This document shows positions 15,008 through 21,321 of a DNA stretch of 21,321 bases, in pieces. The stretch is from NCBI GenBank assembly GCA_905207425.1, contig CAJLLB010000020.1:1-21321 (forward strand), read 5' to 3'. Numbering within the stretch: position 1 is the stretch's first letter; each line of letters starts with the position of its first letter. Made by a program: the position numbers and the translations under genes. Under the pieces are notes generated by a model. It worked only from the letters and a program-made list of their open reading frames with translations. It did no database searches and had not been told where the DNA came from. The DNA comes from an uncultured Collinsella sp. (lineage in GTDB: Bacteria; Actinomycetota; Coriobacteriia; Coriobacteriales; Coriobacteriaceae).

Positions 15008-15445
15008 ATGGCCAAAAAACGCAATGGGCGCCAGGATGCCATCAGAGATATTGTTCGCAATAAGGACGTACGTACGCAGCGCGTTTTGGTAGACGAGCTT
15101 CGCGCCATGGGTTTCGATTGCACGCAGGCGACCGTTTCGCGCGATATCGCGGACATGGGACTGCGTAAGCTCCCCGAGGGCATCTATGTCCTTGCCGAGG
15201 ACCTGCATCTGCAGCGCATGGTTTCCGAGTTGGTTACCGGCGTACTGCGCACCGATAATCTGGTTATGATCAAGGCGCAGCCCGGTACGGCTTCTGGTAT
15301 TGCCGCGGCTGTCGATGCCGCGGAGCTGCCCGACGTGCTTGGCTCGCTTGCCGGCAACGACACGATCTTGGTCATTGCGCAGACGGCCGAGGACGGAGAG
15401 CGTCTTGAGGCGCTGATCAATAAGCTGAGCAATTCTCGCAAGTAG
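15008..15445 (+). CDS. argR: Arginine repressor ArgR/AhrC
   Basis: A 145-residue transcription regulator of arginine metabolism, acting as a hexamer with arginine as co-repressor. The N-terminal winged helix contains CTQATVSRDIADMGLRK (residues about 38-54). The C-terminal oligomerisation and arginine-binding domain has KAQPGTASGIAAAVDAAELPDVLGSLAGNDT in pieces typical of the family. I chose the ATG at 15008 because TTGGAGTGAGG is just upstream and the protein then starts MAKKRNGRQDAI; an earlier in-frame start at 14975 would add residues unlike the family. No arginine genes are in the window, so its targets lie elsewhere. Confidence 0.95.
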   Translation: MAKKRNGRQDAIRDIVRNKDVRTQRVLVDELRAMGFDCTQATVSRDIADMGLRKLPEGIYVLAEDLHLQRMVSELVTGVLRTDNLVMIKAQPGTASGIAAAVDAAELPDVLGSLAGNDTILVIAQTAEDGERLEALINKLSNSRK

Positions 15446-15495
15446 GCGTGCGGGTCGTGCGCTCGGCACTGTGCGCGTGACATGGTGGCTTGTAA

Positions 15496-15529
15496 GGGGT
15501 ATCGACGTTGGTCGGTACCCCCCCTTTGT
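15496..15529 (+). terminator. Probable terminator after argR
   Basis: Arms 15496-15506 and 15511-15521 pair over 11 positions (one G-U) around a GTTG loop. The stem is followed by three C and then TTTGTTT. The U-tract is interrupted, so it is weaker than the rplQ terminator, but the place, 50 bases after argR, fits. Confidence 0.65.
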
Positions 15530-15570
15530 TTGCCGGTATAAAGACCGTCCACCAGGTCACTTTAAATTAA

Positions 15571-15605
15571 AAGGCCCCCGAGCACTTTAAGCTGCTCGGG
15601 GCCTT
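15571..15605 (-). terminator. Terminator of the class A PBP gene, possibly bidirectional
   Basis: A stem of about 13 pairs (15571-15584 with 15593-15605, one bulged C) encloses an eight-base loop. Read on the minus strand it is followed by TTAATTTAAAG after CCTT, giving a usable U-rich tail for the penicillin-binding protein gene, whose stop is at 15629. Read on the plus strand the tail is short (TTGTTG), so it may also back up argR termination. Confidence 0.8.
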
Positions 15606-15628
15606 GTTGCTAATGGCCGGATGAATTT

Positions 15629-17839
15629 CTAGCCGACCGTATCGTCAGGCGTGGGCGAGGGGTCGGGAGTGGGCGTAGGCGTGGGCGTAGGCGTGGGCGT
15701 AGGCGTGCCGCCATCGCCGCCGGTCGAACCACCAGTGGAGCCGCCCGTCGAGCCACCGGTCGTTCCGGTGCCGCCGGTGGTGTCGCCGCCCGTGGTCTCG
15801 GTCGTCGTGGTCGTCGTGGTAGTCGTTGTGGTGGTTTCCTCTTCGTCCTCGTTCTCGTCCTTGTCGTCGTTCTCCGTCTTCTTGGTGTTGTTGGTGCCGT
15901 AGAACTTCCAGACGTTATTGTTCTTGTACGTGGGAGCCGTTCCGGTCGGGAATTCCTCGCGTTCGGTGCCCGCAAGAACGGTGTTCATGAACTTCTTAAA
16001 GACGGGCAGGTTGGTGCTGTCGCCCAGCAGGTCCGAACCGTACTTTTGGATGGGAATCTCGCCTGCGGAATAACCGGTCCACAGGGCGCATGCCAGCTGC
16101 GGCGTGAAGCCGCAGAACCACAGGTTGGTGGTGTTGTCAGTGGTGCCCGTCTTGCCGGCATAGGGCTGGTTGACGCTCAGCGCGCCGGCGGCACCCGTGC
16201 CGCTACCCTGCATGACGCCGGATAGAACGTCGGTAACCGCGGCAGCCTCGCCTTCGGTGAGCACCTGCGTGGGATTGTCGGTGTGCTGGTACAGAACCGA
16301 GCCGGTACGCGAGTCGATCTCGGTAATGGCGATGGGCTGACGGTAGTAGCCACCGTTGGCAAACGTTGCGTAGGCCGATGCCATCTCGAGCGGTGAGATG
16401 GACCCGGTGCCGAGCGTCATGACGGGAACGTCCTCGATATTGTCCTTGGCGGGATCGATGCCGAGCTTTTTGACGAGCGACATGATCTTGTCATTGCCGA
16501 TGGCTTCGGCCACCTGAATGTAGCCGGTGTTGGATGAGTATGCCGTTGCCTGCTTAAGCGTGATGTTGCCATAGCTCTGGTTGCCGTAGTTTTGCACCTC
16601 GGTCGTGGTGCCCTTGGCCTTGAGCGGCGAGTTGCAGTTGAGGGTGACGTTGGGGTTCATACCGTTTTGGATGGCAGTTGCCAGCGTAAAGGCCTTAAAC
16701 GTGGAGCCCACGGGGCGCTTTGCCGTAGCGTGGTTCACGTGATTCTCGTCGGCGTTGTAGTCGTAGCCGCCCACCATGCACTTGATGTAGCCGGTCTTGG
16801 GGTCAACGACGACCATGCCCATGTCCAGGCCGTCGAGCGAAAGCGTGTCGAGCTGCGAGCGCACGGCCTCCTCGGCCACCTGCTGCATGGTGGGGTCGAT
16901 GGTGGTCTTGACGGTCAGACCGCCCTTAAAGAGCACGTCGGTGGAGAACTCCTGCTCAAGCAGCTGCTTAACGTAGGCGACAAAGTAGGGCTGAGAGTAC
17001 ACATCGACGCCACTGCCCGAAATCTCGGTCACGTTAAGCGTGATGGGCTCAGCCTGCGCGGCATCGTGCTCTTCCTGCGTGATGTGGCCCAGACGCAGCA
17101 TGTTGTCCAGAACCTTGTTGCGGCGGGACAGCGCCAAGTCGGGATTAACCGTGGGGTCGTACTGCGAGGGCGAGTTGGGAAGGCCGATGAGCAGCGCGGC
17201 CTCGCTCAGGGTGAGGTCGGCGGCGGTTTTGGACAGATAGGTCTCAGCGGCGGCCTCGATGCCATATGCTCCATGGCCGTAGTAGATGGTGTTGAGGTAC
17301 ATCATGAGGATCTCGTCTTTGGAGTACATATCCTCCATCTTGATGGCGATATAGGCCTCGCGCACCTTACGCTCGATGGTCGAGTCGAATTGTTCCTCCT
17401 GCAAGATGGTGTTGCGAACCAGCTGCTGGGTGATGGTCGATGCACCCTCGTGGCCGCCGGTGAGGGTTGCCACCGATGCGCGTGCAATGCCCCAGAGGTC
17501 GATGCCGCCATGCTCGTAGAAGCGCTCGTCCTCAACGTCAACGGTGCCCTGCAGCACGTACGGGGACACTTGGTCCTTGGTGATGGACTTGCGGTTTTGC
17601 GTGTAGAAGCTCGCAATGGTATTGCCGTTGCAGTCAACAATTTCGGTAGGCTCGCTGACCAGATAGGCGTTGGCGTCGGTGTAGTCGGGCAGGTCGGACA
17701 GCCAGCGGTTGACGTTGCCGATCATGCCGATGCCAAATGCTACGCCCGCGATGAGCAAAAAGCCCAAAAGCGAGAGCAGGATGACGGGCAGGGCGTGCGT
17801 CTTAGAGCGACCGTGTCCCTGTCGTTGGCGAGGACCCAT
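15629..17839 (-). CDS. Bifunctional class A penicillin-binding protein
   Basis: A 736-residue membrane-anchored enzyme that polymerises and cross-links peptidoglycan. A transmembrane anchor lies at about residues 17-39 after a basic cytoplasmic start. The glycosyltransferase domain (GT51) shows the catalytic E103 in VEDERFYEHGGID and GASTITQQLVRN. The transpeptidase domain has the serine motif S379-T-F-K382, S435-S-N437 and K563-T-G565. I chose the ATG at 17839, with TTGGAGGT upstream, since the 100 residues of further open frame are not PBP-like. The last 84 residues (about 653-736) are of low complexity: an acidic stretch, twelve threonines in a row, glycine-threonine/serine repeats, then threonine-proline repeats. 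This tail probably spans or grips the wall outside the membrane. Divergent from the U32 gene. Confidence 0.94.
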   Translation of the reverse strand: MGPRQRQGHGRSKTHALPVILLSLLGFLLIAGVAFGIGMIGNVNRWLSDLPDYTDANAYLVSEPTEIVDCNGNTIASFYTQNRKSITKDQVSPYVLQGTVDVEDERFYEHGGIDLWGIARASVATLTGGHEGASTITQQLVRNTILQEEQFDSTIERKVREAYIAIKMEDMYSKDEILMMYLNTIYYGHGAYGIEAAAETYLSKTAADLTLSEAALLIGLPNSPSQYDPTVNPDLALSRRNKVLDNMLRLGHITQEEHDAAQAEPITLNVTEISGSGVDVYSQPYFVAYVKQLLEQEFSTDVLFKGGLTVKTTIDPTMQQVAEEAVRSQLDTLSLDGLDMGMVVVDPKTGYIKCMVGGYDYNADENHVNHATAKRPVGSTFKAFTLATAIQNGMNPNVTLNCNSPLKAKGTTTEVQNYGNQSYGNITLKQATAYSSNTGYIQVAEAIGNDKIMSLVKKLGIDPAKDNIEDVPVMTLGTGSISPLEMASAYATFANGGYYRQPIAITEIDSRTGSVLYQHTDNPTQVLTEGEAAAVTDVLSGVMQGSGTGAAGALSVNQPYAGKTGTTDNTTNLWFCGFTPQLACALWTGYSAGEIPIQKYGSDLLGDSTNLPVFKKFMNTVLAGTEREEFPTGTAPTYKNNNVWKFYGTNNTKKTENDDKDENEDEEETTTTTTTTTTTTETTGGDTTGGTGTTGGSTGGSTGGSTGGDGGTPTPTPTPTPTPTPDPSPTPDDTVG
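15669..15704. repeat. Three perfect 12-base tandem repeats in the PBP gene
   Basis: GTGGGCGTAGGC is repeated three times without a mismatch (15669-15680, 15681-15692, 15693-15704), coding for threonine-proline pairs in the tail of the penicillin-binding protein. Because the unit is a multiple of three, gain or loss of copies would only change tail length. Confidence 0.9.
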
Positions 17840-17950
17840 ATATTGACCTCCAAGTATGTCGTGCCAGGCGGCGGGTATGCGTCGGGCAGGATGGACATAA
17901 GTTATTACACGATAAACCAATCGGGGCATGCGGGGCCTCGTGTATGCTGG

Positions 17951-17979
17951 TTGACGGCAATTAACAGAGTGATTGCATA
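17951..17979 (+). promoter_or_regulatory. Candidate promoter of the U32 gene
   Basis: TTGACG (17951-17956) is a good -35 box. The hexamer 17 bases on, TGCATA (17974-17979), is a poor -10 box. Transcription would begin near 17986, just before the TAAGGAG ribosome site, giving a very short leader. The 160-base divergent gap must also hold the promoter of the PBP gene; I see no clear one. Confidence 0.3.
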
Positions 17980-17999
17980 CCTTGGTAAGGAGTTTGCCG

Positions 18000-19976
18000 A
18001 TGGCGATTTGGGCGACGGAATCGAGCGGACAATGCGAAAGCGAGTTGGCGGCGGCTGAAGTGGCGCTGCCCGAACTGCTGGCGCCTGCTGGCGGACTCGA
18101 CCAGATGCTCGCGGCGATTGCGGCGGGTGCCGATGCCATCTATGCGGGGCTGGACGGATTCAACGCTCGAGTGAGCGCGCATGGCTTTAGCGATGATGAG
18201 TTCGCGCGCGGTTGTGCCGTGGCCCATGCCCATGGCGTGCGTGTGTACGTGACGCTCAACGTGTTCGTGTTCGATGATGAGCTTGCCGACGCCGTGGCGT
18301 TGGGGGCGCATGCGCGCGCGTTGGGTGCCGATGCGTTGATTGTGGCCGATGCCGGGCTGGCTTGTGCGCTTCGTGCGGCGATTCCGGGGGTCGAGATTCA
18401 CCTGTCCACTCAGGCGGGCGCTCATAGCGAGGGTGCCGTGCAGTTGGCTGCCAAGGAGTTGGGCGTTGAGCGCGTGACGACTGCGCGCGAGCTGAGCGTT
18501 GCAGAGATTGAGACACTTTGCGCTACTGGCGTGCCCATCGAGGTGTTCTGTCACGGCGCTATTTGCATTGGATACTCGGGTGCGTGCGGGTTCTCTGCCC
18601 TTCGACGTGGCCGCTCTGCGATGCGCGGTGATTGCACTCAACCGTGCCGTCTATCCTATGACTTGGTGGACGAGGCGGGGCAGAGTGTTGTCGCTGTCGA
18701 AGGGGATCGCCTGCTTTGTCCGCGTGACTATCTGGGCATCGCGCATCTGCCCGAGCTTGTTGCCGCCGGCGTGGCATCGCTCAAGATCGAGGGCCGCATG
18801 AAGAATCCCGACTACGTCTTTAACGTGGTGAGGGTGTGGCGTCGGGCGCTCAATATGCTGCGCGACGGCACATGGGATGCCGATGCGGTGCCGGCGCTTG
18901 AGCGCGAGCTGGGAAGGTCGTTCAACCGCGGCTTTACCGATGCGTATCTGCGGGGTCGTTCGGGCGCCGAGCTCATGAGCTTTGAGCGCGCGATCAACCA
19001 GGGCGTGCGCGTGGGCCACTTGGTGGCGGTGGGTCACGAAGAGGTGACGGTTGAGCTTGATGCCGCCGTGGCGGCGGGCGATACGCTCGAGATCCGATTT
19101 TACCCGGGTGCCGACGCGCGTCCCGATGTGCCCAAGCGCTGGCCACAGGTGCCTTGCCCCGTGGATGCCGCTGCGGGAGAGCGCATCGTCGTGCATTGCA
19201 AACGCAAGGTGGACGCGGGCTGTGAGGTCTATCTGATTCGCAGTGCCGGCGTGCTGGGGCAGACGGCAACGGTGTTGGAGCGCATGCGGGTCGAGGCAGA
19301 TGCGGTCGCGCCTGCTGAGCGGTCCGTTGAGGTGCTGCCGTTTGAGGGCGTTCTGGCAGATGGCGACGTGCCGACGGAGTTGGCGGGACCGGCGGAGCCG
19401 GCAAAGCATGAGGCTTTTGCTCGTATGGTCTTTGCCTGGGAGCTGATGGATTTGGATCCGCGCGATGAGCGGGATCTGTCCGATGCGACGGTGGTGCTCG
19501 ACGAAGTGTGCCGCGCAGGCGACGCCGAGCGGACTCGAGCGCTTATGCAACGTGCCGGGCACGTCGTCTGCCGCAATCTGGGACAGGTGGCGATGGCCCG
19601 CGAGCTGGGCACGACGTTTGACGTGGCGGCGCCGGTGTTCTGCGCCAATCGGGCCACGCTTGCCTGGCTGCGCGGGCTTGGCGCGGGGTGGGTATACTTG
19701 CCTGCCGAGTTGCTCAGCAATGATAGGGAGCGTATTGCCGAACTGGCTGCTGAACCCGGCGTCTTGGGTCCGGTCGACGCCGACCGTCCCGAGCTTATGG
19801 TGTGCGAGCACTGCCTGCTGACCGCCGAGGGCGTCTGTGCCACCGATGCGACGGGGCAGGTCCGTTGCCGCGACTGCTTGCGTCGTCGGCAGGTGCGCTA
19901 TCTGGTCGAGCGTGACGGCACGCGTCTGCCAGTTGCCATCGACGCATGCGGCAGGACGAGGATTTTCCTGTCGTAG
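18000..19976 (+). CDS. U32 family protein, RlhA/YdcP-like (RNA hydroxylation)
   Basis: A 658-residue protein of the U32 family, once called collagenase-like peptidases. Members such as RlhA (YdcP) and TrhP (YegQ) hydroxylate 23S rRNA or tRNA using prephenate-derived chemistry. The N-terminal barrel starts ELLAPAGGLDQMLAAIAAGADAIYAG. The signature EVFCHGAICIGYSGACGFS follows, with C189, C196, C212 and C216 in the places expected for iron-sulfur ligands. The length of about 650 and the long C-terminal region favour RlhA over TrhP (about 450). The C-terminus adds a cysteine cluster, CEHC, later CRDC, ending PVAIDACGRTRIFL. ATG at 18000, with TAAGGAG seven bases upstream; an in-frame TTG at 17973 is less likely. 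The substrate in this organism is inferred. Confidence 0.85.
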   Translation: MAIWATESSGQCESELAAAEVALPELLAPAGGLDQMLAAIAAGADAIYAGLDGFNARVSAHGFSDDEFARGCAVAHAHGVRVYVTLNVFVFDDELADAVALGAHARALGADALIVADAGLACALRAAIPGVEIHLSTQAGAHSEGAVQLAAKELGVERVTTARELSVAEIETLCATGVPIEVFCHGAICIGYSGACGFSALRRGRSAMRGDCTQPCRLSYDLVDEAGQSVVAVEGDRLLCPRDYLGIAHLPELVAAGVASLKIEGRMKNPDYVFNVVRVWRRALNMLRDGTWDADAVPALERELGRSFNRGFTDAYLRGRSGAELMSFERAINQGVRVGHLVAVGHEEVTVELDAAVAAGDTLEIRFYPGADARPDVPKRWPQVPCPVDAAAGERIVVHCKRKVDAGCEVYLIRSAGVLGQTATVLERMRVEADAVAPAERSVEVLPFEGVLADGDVPTELAGPAEPAKHEAFARMVFAWELMDLDPRDERDLSDATVVLDEVCRAGDAERTRALMQRAGHVVCRNLGQVAMARELGTTFDVAAPVFCANRATLAWLRGLGAGWVYLPAELLSNDRERIAELAAEPGVLGPVDADRPELMVCEHCLLTAEGVCATDATGQVRCRDCLRRRQVRYLVERDGTRLPVAIDACGRTRIFLS

Positions 19977-20024
19977 ATGCTGCGTCGCGTCAGTTTGTTA
20001 TCATAAGAGAGTTTATGGACTTCC

Positions 20025-20051
20025 AGCACCGCCGTTTTCGGCGAGGGTGCT
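20025..20051 (+). other. Hairpin in the tyrS leader
   Basis: AGCACC (20025-20030) pairs with GGTGCT (20046-20051), and GCCG (20031-20034) with CGGC (20039-20042) around TTTT, with three unpaired bases on the right arm. It lies in the 96 bases between the U32 stop and tyrS, before the AAAGGAGG ribosome site. No U-tract follows, so it is not a clear terminator of the U32 gene. A TATCAT at 19999-20004 could be a -10 box. Confidence 0.4.
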
Positions 20052-20072
20052 ATAGCAAAAGGAGGATACCCA

Positions 20073-21284
20073 ATGCTGTCTGTTGACGAGCAAATGCGTA
20101 TCATCACCTCGGGCGCCGCGCAGATCGTCCCCGAGGCCGACCTTCGCAAGAAGCTTGAGAAGGGCGAGCCCCTCAACATCAAGCTCGGCGTCGATCCCAC
20201 CAGCCCCGACCTGCACCTGGGCCACGCCGTGCCGCTGCGCAAGATGCGTCAGTTCCAGGACCTGGGCCACAACGTCACCCTCATCATCGGCAACGGTACC
20301 GCGTTGATTGGCGACCCTTCGGGCAAGAATTCCACCCGTCCGCAGCTTTCGCAGGAGCAAATCGAGGCCAATGCCGAGACCTACGTGAGCCAGGCCATGA
20401 AGATCCTGGATCCCGAGAAGACCACCATCGTGCACAACGGTGACTGGATCTTGTCGATGGATCTGGCTGGTCTGCTGCAGGTGTGCTCCAAGTTCACCGT
20501 CGCCCGTATCCTCGAGCGCGACGACTTTACCAAGCGCTACCAGTCCCAGACGCCGATCGCCCTGCACGAGTTCCTGTACCCCGTGATGCAGGCTTTCGAC
20601 TCCGTGCAGATCAAGGCCGACGTGGAGATGGGCGGCACCGACCAGCTCTTCAACCTGCTTGCCGGCCGTGAGCTCATGGAGAAGATGGGCATGGAGCCAC
20701 AGATCGCGCTCACCATGCCGCTGCTCGAGGGCACCGATGGCGTCCGTAAGATGTCCAAGTCCTACGGTAACTACATCGGCCTGACCGACGCGCCCAAGGA
20801 TATGTTCGGCAAGACCATGTCCATCCCCGACGAGATGATCGGCAAGTACTACCGCCTGGCGAGCTCGCTCACCCCGGCCGAGGTCGACAAGATCGACGCT
20901 GCCCTGGCCGACGGCTCCGCCGATCCCTATGAGCTCAAGCGCGCTCTGGGCCGCGACCTGTGCGACACCTACCACGGCGCCGGTGCAGGCGACGAGGCTC
21001 AGGCCGAGTTCGACCGCGTGTTCAAGGAGGGCCAGCTCGCCGACTTCCCCGAGAAGCACATTGAGCTGACTGTTAACGACGAGGGCCAGATCTACCTCGC
21101 CGGCCTGCTCAAGGACCTGGGCCTTTCGGCCAGCGCCGGCCAGGCCCGTCGCGACATCGACGGCGGCGGCGTCAAGATCAACGGCAAGGCCGTGGCTCCC
21201 AAGAGCTACAACATCGACCCCAGCGCCCTCAAGCTGGGCGACACCCTCTCCGTGGGCAAGCGCAAGGGCTTTAAGTTGATTTAG
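20073..21284 (+). CDS. tyrS: Tyrosine-tRNA ligase (KMSKS type)
   Basis: A 403-residue class I synthetase that charges tRNA-Tyr. The HIGH motif appears as H48-L-G-H51 in PTSPDLHLGHAVPL, and the second motif is K226-M-S-K-S230. The last 65 residues form an S4 RNA-binding domain (LLKDLGLSASAGQARRDIDGGGVKINGK in pieces). Many bacteria have KFGKS in the second motif; KMSKS and this length match the second bacterial class, often named TyrZ or TyrS type 2. The ATG follows AAAGGAGG. The leader is short and shows no T-box. A hairpin follows the stop. Confidence 0.96.
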   Translation: MLSVDEQMRIITSGAAQIVPEADLRKKLEKGEPLNIKLGVDPTSPDLHLGHAVPLRKMRQFQDLGHNVTLIIGNGTALIGDPSGKNSTRPQLSQEQIEANAETYVSQAMKILDPEKTTIVHNGDWILSMDLAGLLQVCSKFTVARILERDDFTKRYQSQTPIALHEFLYPVMQAFDSVQIKADVEMGGTDQLFNLLAGRELMEKMGMEPQIALTMPLLEGTDGVRKMSKSYGNYIGLTDAPKDMFGKTMSIPDEMIGKYYRLASSLTPAEVDKIDAALADGSADPYELKRALGRDLCDTYHGAGAGDEAQAEFDRVFKEGQLADFPEKHIELTVNDEGQIYLAGLLKDLGLSASAGQARRDIDGGGVKINGKAVAPKSYNIDPSALKLGDTLSVGKRKGFKLI

Positions 21285-21286
21285 TT

Positions 21287-21308
21287 CCGCCGTTCTACCG
21301 AACGGCGG
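21287..21308 (+). terminator. Hairpin after tyrS, possible terminator
   Basis: A perfect 9-base stem, CCGCCGTTC (21287-21295) with GAACGGCGG (21300-21308), begins two bases past the tyrS stop with a TACC loop. No T-run follows within the 13 bases left in the window, so it may be a Rho-assisted or weak terminator. Confidence 0.55.
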
Positions 21309-21321
21309 ACCGGCCGACGCT

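Noticed and set aside
15669..15830. Short tandem repeats considered as a CRISPR array
   Set aside because: Units are 12 bases with no spacers, and they lie in frame inside a coding region.
16592..18058. Plus-strand open frame (488 codons) opposite the PBP gene
   Set aside because: The PBP gene in the other strand has all catalytic motifs in order; the plus-strand frame has none.
17840..18139. Upstream extension of the PBP open frame by 100 residues
   Set aside because: It would overlap the U32 gene, has no PBP-like sequence, and the ATG at 17839 has a strong ribosome site followed by a normal membrane anchor.
19977..20072. T-box leader before tyrS
   Set aside because: The gap is only 96 bases, and I see neither the conserved T-box sequence nor a terminator/antiterminator pair.

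Overview
The window looks like chromosome of a high-GC anaerobic actinobacterium, most likely class Coriobacteriia and probably Collinsella or a close relative. I infer this from the protein sequences, from the ribosomal gene order (rplE-rpsZ-rpsH-rplF-rplR-rpsE-rpmD-rplO-secY-adk-map-infA-rpmJ-rpsM-rpsK-rpsD-rpoA-rplQ-truA), from the zinc-type S14, and from a selenium-dependent molybdenum hydroxylase accessory module. No database search was possible, so the genus is a judgement.

Positions 1-2815 hold an accessory module: a yqeC-like gene on the minus strand, then divergent yqeB-like and xdhC-like genes on the plus strand. These proteins mature selenium- and molybdenum-containing hydroxylases. 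No hydroxylase structural gene is in view. The yqeB-like gene carries an apparent single-base frameshift near 1397. A palindromic repeat lies downstream of each end of the module: half a copy at 1-33, cut by the window edge, and a full copy at 2747-2813.

Positions 2816-12820 hold the spc and alpha ribosomal block. It opens with a gene-free leader (2814-3040) that has a plausible promoter and a strongly foldable RNA, rather than with the usual upstream partner rplX. Several intercistronic hairpins without U-tracts lie between ribosomal genes. A second promoter probably lies before infA. The block ends at a strong intrinsic terminator (12789-12819) after rplQ.

Positions 12821-21321 hold single housekeeping genes: truA (tRNA pseudouridine synthase), a degenerate glycosyltransferase-2-like protein, argR (arginine repressor), a minus-strand bifunctional class A penicillin-binding protein with an extreme low-complexity tail, a divergent U32-family gene (RlhA/YdcP-like RNA hydroxylation), and tyrS of the KMSKS type. 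Terminators separate most of these units. No rRNA, tRNA, CRISPR array, transposase or phage gene was seen.
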